Positions 58,383 through 64,000 of a DNA stretch of 64,000 nt are shown here, one piece after another. Below the pieces are notes generated by a model. It did not search any database. It was not told the DNA's origin and was given only the letters and a program-made list of their open reading frames with translations. The translations under genes and the position numbers were made by a program. The stretch comes from Nostoc mirabile CHAB5784 (GTDB lineage: Bacteria > Cyanobacteriota > Cyanobacteriia > Cyanobacteriales > Nostocaceae). Within the stretch, counting starts at the first letter, position 1. Every line of letters starts with the position of its first letter. Location: NCBI RefSeq assembly GCF_020829645.1, contig NZ_JAIVFS010000020.1, positions 48,996-112,995 on the forward strand. Direction: 5' to 3'.

Positions 58383-58755
58383 TAGGGGCGCATATTTGTC
58401 ATTGGTGTCTACTTTTGCCTTGGCTCAGGGAATTCGCGGCTACACAAACTCTCGTCCACCTCCGTGGACTAATACAAAATCTTTGATTCTTAACCCACGG
58501 AGGCAGGTTTTGTCTCGTGTAGACGCGTTTTATAACCGCTCTTTTAACGTTAAGTTGACACGCATGGGCTGACTCACCCGCCTCGAACTAAAGTTCTTTG
58601 GCTTTTAGCTAAAGTCTACTCAAGTAGACTAAAGATTTTTGGCTATATTTTAGTCATCTCTCAGATAACTTTCGCTATTAGCAAGGAAGTTCAGTTCCTT
58701 GCGAGACATGACTTTTACGTTAAGTTGACACCAATGCATATTTGTGCGCCCCTAC
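58383..58755. mobile_element. MITE with GTAGGGGC...GTGTCAACTT ends, second copy
   Basis: Ends read inward as CTAGGGGCGCATATTTGT then CATTGGTGTCTACTT on the left, and GTAGGGGCGCACAAATATG then CATTGGTGTCAACTT on the right. Interior shares GAATTCGCGGCTACACAAAC and CCACGGAGG with the copy at 6145-6393. It is longer because copy 4 of the palindromic family is inside it. Confidence 0.8.
58577..58713. repeat. Covarying palindromic repeat (CCCGCC family), copy 4, degraded right half
   Basis: CCCGCCTCGAACTAAAGTTC, linker, AGTCTACTCAAGTAGACT, then a worn right half that keeps AAGGAAGTTCAGTTCCTTG. Nested in the MITE above. Confidence 0.75.
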
Positions 58756-59045
58756 AAAATGCCTATATTACGACCCATTGAGAACTGTAATAAGGTAAAT
58801 CGGGTAATTAATAAGTCTTTTCTTACAGCCCCGCATCATGTTCGTATCTTAAAACACCACAAATTTCCTGAAGACACTGCACATAACAAATGTTACTGTG
58901 GCCTAGTTGAAAACCAAGAGGCAGAGAGCCTTAAGCAGTACTGCATCTGCTTTATGTTTCTACACAACAGTTAGAGTCATGGGCACAATATTCAAGTAAG
59001 TTGAAATATGAAAATCACTCGTATTCACCGCCAGTTCAAAAAATT

Positions 59046-59885
59046 ATGGTTAACCGTTTTACTTCCGTGAGTACTGCTCTCACACTTAAGGTAGTTGGAA
59101 TAATTTGCATTTTGTCGTTTTTCGTTGACTTTTTTATTCTATTGTTACCCTTTCAACCGACAGATCGGGTATGGCAAATCAACTTAGCAACAGCGCTAGT
59201 TGATCGGGGAATTGTGCCTCTCGTAGGTTTGGGGCTGCTGTTTGCTGCCTATTGGATTGATAGTGCTGATGCAGCAGATCGCCCCCAAGGTATCGATTTA
59301 AGATTTCCCGCCGTCATCCTCTCAAGTATTTTAGGGTTGATGTTCTTGCTGATTTTTCCCCTGCACCTTAATAACGTCAATCAAGCTAAGACTCAAACAC
59401 TTAACCGCATCGCCCAAGAAGCAGATCAGGCAGAAACTCAACTGAAGAATCGGTTATCGCAATTGCAAGCACAACTGAATACTGAGCAAGGAAAAGCTCA
59501 ACTAAATCAACTGCGAAACCAAACCAAAGCTCAGTTTAGTGAAATCCTCAAAGATGATCAAAAATATAAGCAAGCGCTTGAAAGCTCTCAAATTCCCGCA
59601 AATATCAAAGAGTTACTGAAGAAAGCTAAAACAGATCCCCAAGTACTTGACAAAGCTATCGAACAACAAACAGATATTCAGACGCTGCAAACTCAACAAC
59701 TGAGCCAAGTTCGCCAGCGCAGAGACGAAGCAGAGAAACAAGCTAAAGATACTGCTTGGAAGTCTGGGCTGCGGATTGGTATTAGCAGTTTGCTGTTGTC
59801 CATTGGTTACATTATCATCGGCTGGACAGGCTTAAGAGGTAGGGGTGCTGTACAAGGTGGTAAACCTAGAGCTACCGCACGCTAA
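59046..59885 (+). CDS. hpsJ: HpsJ-family membrane protein
   Basis: A 279-residue membrane protein of the hps locus, role unknown. It has an N-terminal helix (LKVVGIICILSFFVDFFILL), a second (GIVPLVGLGLLFAAYWI), a third (LSSILGLMFLLIFPLHL), then a long coiled coil of about 100 residues (LNRIAQEADQAETQLKNRLS to EAEKQAKDTA) and a final helix (IGISSLLLSIGYIIIGWTGL). The ATG at 59046 gives MVNRFTSVSTALTL; an earlier TTG at 59001 is less likely. Confidence 0.88.
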   Translation: MVNRFTSVSTALTLKVVGIICILSFFVDFFILLLPFQPTDRVWQINLATALVDRGIVPLVGLGLLFAAYWIDSADAADRPQGIDLRFPAVILSSILGLMFLLIFPLHLNNVNQAKTQTLNRIAQEADQAETQLKNRLSQLQAQLNTEQGKAQLNQLRNQTKAQFSEILKDDQKYKQALESSQIPANIKELLKKAKTDPQVLDKAIEQQTDIQTLQTQQLSQVRQRRDEAEKQAKDTAWKSGLRIGISSLLLSIGYIIIGWTGLRGRGAVQGGKPRATAR

Positions 59886-59895
59886 TCCATTATCG

Positions 59896-59946
59896 GCATG
59901 GCAGTAGAACGTATCCAAAAATTCTTGACGGCTGATACTGCCATGC
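59896..59946. promoter_or_regulatory. 11-bp perfect inverted repeat between hpsJ and hpsK
   Basis: GCATGGCAGTA and TACTGCCATGC are 29 bases apart, starting just after the hpsJ stop. No T run follows. It could be an operator, a processing stem or a weak terminator. Confidence 0.55.
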
Positions 59947-60011
59947 GCCTAGTAGCTAATAACAATAAAAAGGCAATTATCAGTTAGTAAAATCGCTATA
60001 AAACTTGGGTA

Positions 60012-60842
60012 ATGTTCTCAATTTACATACTGACATATAACGAAGAGTTAGATATTGCTGCTTGTATCGAATCGGCGATGCTATCGGATGACATTATTGT
60101 TGTCGATTCATGCAGTAGCGATCGCACTGTGGAAATCGCCAGTCGCTATCCCATCCGCGTCATTCAACACGCTTTTGAAAGCCACGGTCGCCAACGCACC
60201 TGGATGTTACAGTCTATCCCTCCAAAGCACGAATGGGTTTATATTCTCGAAGCTGACGAGCGCATGACACCAGAACTGTTCGCGGAATGCGAAAAGGCAA
60301 GTCAGAGTCCAGACTACATCGGTTACTACGTGGCTGAACGTGTCATGTTCATGAATCGTTGGATTCGCTACAGTACACAGTATCCCCGTTACCAAATGCG
60401 CCTCTTCCGCCACGGTAAGGTCTGGTTTACAGACTACGGTCATACTGAACGGGAAGTTTGTGAGGGTGCAACTAGCTTTTTAAAAGAGACATACCCACAC
60501 TACACTTGTAGCAAAGGCTTGAGTCGCTGGATTGACAAGCATAACCGTTATTCTACAGACGAAGCTCAAGAAACGCTATATCAACTAGAAGAGGGAAAGC
60601 TCAACTGGCAAGATTTATTCTTTGGCAAATCGGAAGTCGAAAAACGCCGCGCCCTGAAAGATTTGTCTTTGCGTTTACCCGCCAGACCTCTGCTACGGTT
60701 TGTATATATGTATTTTTTCTTAGGCGGTTGCTTAGATGGACACGCCGGATTTGTTTGGTGTACATTGCAGGCATTCTACGAATATCTGATTTTGCTCAAA
60801 GTCTGGGAAATGAAGTATTGGAAAACTTCACTCAATTTATAG
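60012..60842 (+). CDS. hpsK: Glycosyltransferase family 2, HpsK position
   Basis: GT2 enzyme of 276 residues, WaaE/KdtX-like in pattern. SIYILTYNEELDIAACIESA at the N-terminus, VVDSCSSDRT, and YILEADERMTPELFAECEKA (the DxD-like EADER) identify the catalytic domain; the C-terminus has hydrophobic, aromatic segments (LRFVYMYFFLGGCLDGHAGF) that would sit in the membrane. Last gene of the hps cluster. The assignment to hpsK rests on order (after hpsJ) and type. Confidence 0.85.
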   Translation: MFSIYILTYNEELDIAACIESAMLSDDIIVVDSCSSDRTVEIASRYPIRVIQHAFESHGRQRTWMLQSIPPKHEWVYILEADERMTPELFAECEKASQSPDYIGYYVAERVMFMNRWIRYSTQYPRYQMRLFRHGKVWFTDYGHTEREVCEGATSFLKETYPHYTCSKGLSRWIDKHNRYSTDEAQETLYQLEEGKLNWQDLFFGKSEVEKRRALKDLSLRLPARPLLRFVYMYFFLGGCLDGHAGFVWCTLQAFYEYLILLKVWEMKYWKTSLNL

Positions 60843-60921
60843 TCAAATATAGTCAAGAATAGTCGCCTATTTATTATTGAAGAAAAGTGGTAAGATTTAG
60901 CAATTGAGGCAGCAATTTTTT

Positions 60922-62145
60922 ATGCGACAAGTTGAGAAGCACGTTATTAAAAGAGGTGATGCTTGGTTTGATTATTGCAGTCAAATAACTACAATTTCCC
61001 GCAAGCTTTACAACACGGCTCAATTCACTCAACGCCAGGGTTTTTTCTTTGGTTGGAGTACACAATCTCAAGCAAAACTAGACTTACTATTTAAACAAGA
61101 CGAAAATTACAAAGCACTTCCCGCAAAAGTTGCACAACTTGTATTAAAACAAAATGCCGATGCCTGGCTTGCTTACTACAAAGCATTGAAAGAATATAAG
61201 CTAGAGCCAAGTAAATTCACTGGGAAACCAAAACCCCCAGGCTATATTGATGATAAAAATTTAGTCAAGTTCAATAATCAAGCAATTGGTAAAAGAGAAT
61301 TTAACAAGGGCTGGATAATCCCGTCAATGTCACCAATCAAAATTCCAGTCAAGCCCGAATTAAGGTTTCAGGATTTATGTGAGGTACGAATTGTGCCGAA
61401 AACTGGTTACTTTGTAATTGAAGTAGTTTATGAAGTACCAGACCAATCGCAGTTATGCAGCAGTTTAAATCCACAACTTAATGCGGCGATTGATATCGGG
61501 TTAGATAACCTAGCAACCATTGTTTTTAACGACCCGACCATTCAACCAATTGTTGTAAATGGCAAGCCTCTAAAATCAATCAACCAATTCTACAACAAAC
61601 AGATTGCCAAGTATAGAGGATTCATTAAAGTTGGCACATCACATCGAATTGCAAACATAGTTCGCAATCGCAACAATTTTGTGGATTCATATTTGCATCA
61701 ATCCACATTTAGGATTGTGGATGAATTTTTACGCTTGGGTGTCACTCATGTATCAATAGGTAAAAATGAACAATGGAAAACACATCTTGATTTAGGTAAG
61801 CGAACCAACCAAAGTTTTACTCAAATACCCCATGCTAAATTTATCGAAATGCTGACTTATAAACTCCAACGAGTTGGCATTATCGTTGTGGTAAACGAAG
61901 AATCGTACACTAGTCGCGCTTCGTTTATTGATTGGGACAATATCCCAACTTATGACCCCGACAACAAGGTAAAATACACCTTCTCAGGAAGGCGCGTCAA
62001 AAGAGCCTGGTATGTGAGTAAGAATGGTTTTAAAATTCATGCCGACGTAAATGGTGCATTTAACATCGGCAGAAAAAGTAATCCCGAAGGGTTTGATTGT
62101 CTCAATTCTATTCTACTCTATTCCCCCATATACTCCTCAACTTAA
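60922..62145 (+). CDS. tnpB: TnpB-family RNA-guided nuclease homologue (IS605 OrfB type)
   Basis: TnpB-family protein of 407 residues, without a partner tnpA. The RuvC triad is present: Asp 191 (AIDIGLDNLATIV), Glu 326/327 (VNEESYTSRASF) and Asp 375 (IHADVNGAFNIGRKS). Between the last two there is no CxxC zinc ribbon; instead FSGRRVKRAWYVSKNG, as in one cyanobacterial TnpB branch. TnpB proteins are nucleases guided by an RNA from the element's right end. Here that right end is missing: from about 62098 the sequence is an IS630 fragment, and the last 12 or so residues are read into it. The ATG at 60922 is preferred over the TTG at 60904. Starts 80 bases after hpsK. Confidence 0.88.
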   Translation: MRQVEKHVIKRGDAWFDYCSQITTISRKLYNTAQFTQRQGFFFGWSTQSQAKLDLLFKQDENYKALPAKVAQLVLKQNADAWLAYYKALKEYKLEPSKFTGKPKPPGYIDDKNLVKFNNQAIGKREFNKGWIIPSMSPIKIPVKPELRFQDLCEVRIVPKTGYFVIEVVYEVPDQSQLCSSLNPQLNAAIDIGLDNLATIVFNDPTIQPIVVNGKPLKSINQFYNKQIAKYRGFIKVGTSHRIANIVRNRNNFVDSYLHQSTFRIVDEFLRLGVTHVSIGKNEQWKTHLDLGKRTNQSFTQIPHAKFIEMLTYKLQRVGIIVVVNEESYTSRASFIDWDNIPTYDPDNKVKYTFSGRRVKRAWYVSKNGFKIHADVNGAFNIGRKSNPEGFDCLNSILLYSPIYSST

Positions 62146-62311
62146 CCCCACCGAGTGTATCTGGCCATTACTTAGAGAACGATTAGCCAATCAAGTATTT
62201 GATACACTCGATTCTTTAGAGACTGTCTTGATTGAACGGTGTCAGTGGTTGATGAACAATCCAACCACTGTTAAAGGAGAAGTCGGATTTTCTTGGTTGT
62301 GTTCAATATAA
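62098..62311 (+). pseudogene. IS630-family transposase, C-terminal fragment
   Basis: In a frame shifted from tnpB, the sequence reads SIPPYTPQLNPTECIWPLLR and NQVFDTLDSLETVLIERCQW, ending in a stop at 62311. This is the end of an IS630/DDE_3 transposase (PPYxPxLNPxE with the last catalytic Glu). The rest of the gene is absent, so it is a remnant fused to the end of tnpB. Confidence 0.82.
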
Positions 62312-62856
62312 CGAAATGTAACAATACTATCTTTGGCAACTTCGTATTAGACGCAACAGCAATTCTGGCACAGGAGAGTACACAACAGTTACAGTGCGCG
62401 GATTCGGAAACGACACAGGCTGATGTGGCGTAAAATTTGAAGGTGCGATCGCCTACGATGGACGGGTACGCGATCGCAAAATTCAGAATTTCAGAAGTAG
62501 GGTAGCACGGCTGTGCTACCCTACGGCGTATTACATCTAACAAAAACTACCATAATAAATTAATATTTTTAACAGAACATTTTCATCGCAAACCTCCGAG
62601 AAACCCTGTCGTTCTAGGGCAGGGAAGGATAGGAGTGTCAAAGAGTATGGCTCGATCAAAGATTTTTTACAGAATATCTAATAGAATGTGAGGTATACAA
62701 AGAGCTTTTTGTGTCAATAATAACCTCTTTTTGTGCAAGACTCTCTTACAAAGTTGCTCCTCTTGGGGAGACCCCAAGACCGCACTTTGCGCTTTATTCA
62801 ATTATAAGACGGACTCGTAAAACTGAGTGCATTGTAAAATGCTTAAAGGAGGACGA
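62312..62856. other. Intergenic region between the two TnpB genes
   Basis: Contains a worn coding-like stretch (about 62345-62440, GTGEYTTVTVRGFGNDTG then stop) that I cannot assign, a TAGGGTAGCACGGCTGTGCT hairpin (62495-62524), an IS605-type hairpin (62604-62624) and a GGGGAGACCCCAAGACCGC repeat (about 62766). The last 30 bases carry a strong ribosome site for the next gene. Confidence 0.5.
62604..62640. repeat. Solo IS605-type right-end-like hairpin
   Basis: CCCTGTCGTTCTAGGGCAGGG folds into a hairpin and is followed by AAGGATAGGAGTGTCA, a layout common at the right end of TnpB elements, where the guide RNA scaffold lies. It is downstream of tnpB 1 and the IS630 fragment and upstream of tnpB 2. 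Confidence 0.55.
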
Positions 62857-63981
62857 GTGCAACTAGTTGAAAGGCACGTAATCAAGAAATCTCACAAATA
62901 TCACCAAGAAATAGACAACCTATGTTTTTTGTCTAAAAATCTTTATAACGTAGCTAACTATCTGATTAGACAAAAGCTGTTTCAATCAGGCGAAATTCTT
63001 AATTACAATCAGGTTCAAAAACTATTTTCTGGTAGCGTTGACTATAAAGCAATACCAGCTAAAGTAAGTCAGCAGATTTTAATGGTTTTAGATAAAAATT
63101 GGAAAGCTTTTCAAGCTGCTTCAAAGTCTTATTTAAAAAACCCCTCGAAGTTTTTAGGTAAACCTAAATTACCAAAATACAAGCACAAAACTGATGGGAG
63201 GAATTTGCTAATCTACACAGTCCAAGCTTTATCTAAACCTGCTCTGGCAAAAGGTTTTGTCAACCCAAGTCAAACAAATATTTTTATACCTACTAATGCA
63301 AAAGATATTGCCCAAGTTAGGATAGTGCCAAAACTTGACCACTACGTTGTTGAGGTTGTTTATCACAAAGAAATTGAAGAAAAGCAATTAGAAACCACAA
63401 GAATTGCGAGTGTTGACTTAGGGTTGAATAATTTAGCGGCTGTAACTTTCAATCAAGCCGGACTAGTCCCGTTCTTGATAAATGGCAGACCTTTAAAATC
63501 TATCAACCAATTTTTTAACAAGAAAAAAGCTGAGTTACAAGCAATCCTTAAAACTGGCACATCTAAGAGACTGAAAAAACTTTGCACTAAACGTAACTTG
63601 AAAGTTGACGACTATTTACACAAAGCAAGTCGTTATCTAATCAACAAGCTAGTTGAGTTAAATATTGGTATTTTAGTTATTGGTAAAAACGACAACTGGA
63701 AACAAAAAATTGCTATAGGTAATCGAAATAACCAAAATTTTGTACAAGTACCTCACACAAGGTTTATTGATCAAATTACCTATAAAGCAGAGCTAACTGG
63801 AATAAAGGTAATTGTTAATGAAGAAAGCTATACAAGTATTGCAAGTTTTTGGGATCAAGACGAGATACCAGTTGTGCGCTCCGTTGATTCCAAAACTGTG
63901 AAAGCAGGCTTGTTAGATTTCTACGAAATCGAAAGCCAATGCCCGCAGGTAGGAATCAGCCATAACTTCAAGTTTATTTAG
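62857..63981 (+). CDS. tnpB: TnpB-family protein, C-terminus replaced (likely inactive)
   Basis: A second, distinct TnpB-family gene of 374 residues. GTG at 62857 is chosen because AAAGGAGG lies four bases before it and MQLVERHVIKKSHKYH matches family N-termini; the frame is open to 62827. RuvC Asp 187 (ASVDLGLNNLAAVT) and Glu 322/323 (VNEESYTSIASF) are present, but after DQDEIP the sequence leaves the family and no ADVNGxxN motif with the third Asp follows, up to the stop. The true 3' part is therefore deleted or frame-lost. About 55% divergence from the first TnpB by eye, so not a duplicate. Confidence 0.85.
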   Translation: MQLVERHVIKKSHKYHQEIDNLCFLSKNLYNVANYLIRQKLFQSGEILNYNQVQKLFSGSVDYKAIPAKVSQQILMVLDKNWKAFQAASKSYLKNPSKFLGKPKLPKYKHKTDGRNLLIYTVQALSKPALAKGFVNPSQTNIFIPTNAKDIAQVRIVPKLDHYVVEVVYHKEIEEKQLETTRIASVDLGLNNLAAVTFNQAGLVPFLINGRPLKSINQFFNKKKAELQAILKTGTSKRLKKLCTKRNLKVDDYLHKASRYLINKLVELNIGILVIGKNDNWKQKIAIGNRNNQNFVQVPHTRFIDQITYKAELTGIKVIVNEESYTSIASFWDQDEIPVVRSVDSKTVKAGLLDFYEIESQCPQVGISHNFKFI

Positions 63982-64000
63982 CTTGAGTTTGGCTAACTTG

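Larger units (their letters stand above)
58345..59045. other. Repeat-filled gap between hpsI and hpsJ
   Basis: Almost all of 58383-58755 is a MITE of the GTGTCAACTT family that itself holds palindromic copy 4 (58577-58713). The last 290 bases contain no recognised gene; they should include the hpsJ leader. The small frame at 58744-58974 has no supporting features. Confidence 0.65.

Noticed and set aside
58744..58974. 76-codon + strand gene before hpsJ
   Set aside because: Begins within a MITE end, no family or ribosome site.
62345..62440. Fragment reading GTGEYTTVTVRGFGNDTG as a gene
   Set aside because: Stops after a few dozen codons, no start and no recognised family; noted only as a possible coding remnant.

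Overview
The window comes from a filamentous, heterocyst-type cyanobacterium close to Nostoc. Evidence: very frequent HIP1 octamers (GCGATCGC), short heptamer tandem repeats, many intergenic MITE-like repeats, a carboxysome shell paralogue, and a complete hormogonium-polysaccharide (hps) locus. No tRNA, rRNA, CRISPR array or prophage was recognised.

Layout. 1-9 kb: the end of a multi-GAF sensor histidine kinase, ffh, rpsP, a KH-domain RNA-binding gene, a PhoH-like ATPase, a ChuX/HutX-like gene and a lone CcmK-type shell protein. 9-22 kb: an exported protein, an ABC exporter, a membrane protein of unknown role, an M3 oligopeptidase, a DUF4332 protein, a TetR regulator, a pair of M16 peptidases (one with the zinc motif, one without) and a Uma2 protein. 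22-36 kb: housekeeping and stress genes (rpmB, htpG, clpB, gloA, eno, argC, ribBA), a methyltransferase and a cell-wall amidase. 36-46 kb: an LRR-Roc GTPase with a recently expanded repeat array, a 21-bp palindromic array, a DUF4126 protein, metH, and a DUF559 nuclease-like gene broken by a small transposable element. 46-61 kb: the hps locus, read as hpsA to hpsK. It holds a giant HpsA with a prepilin-like N-terminus, four pseudopilins, five glycosyltransferases and the membrane protein HpsJ, all on the + strand. Together these fit synthesis and pilus-like secretion of the gliding polysaccharide of hormogonia. 61-64 kb: two different TnpB-family genes, both with damaged context, and the tail of an IS630 transposase.

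The most striking feature is the non-coding fraction. Several families of small mobile repeats can be delimited to the base by terminal inverted repeats and target duplications (TA, TTA or 10-11 bp). They are nested in one another: three levels at 11.5-11.9 kb and two levels at 41.2-41.4 kb and 58.4-58.8 kb. One family has four copies here and folds into paired hairpins whose stems change sequence while staying complementary. One insertion (45639-45740) cleanly breaks a gene, and removing it with one TA restores the reading frame. No wholly new protein system was found. The best candidates for something under-described are the covarying palindromic repeat family, the 21-bp palindromic array, a possible small RNA ending at 21448, and tandem bilin-type GAF domains in the first kinase.
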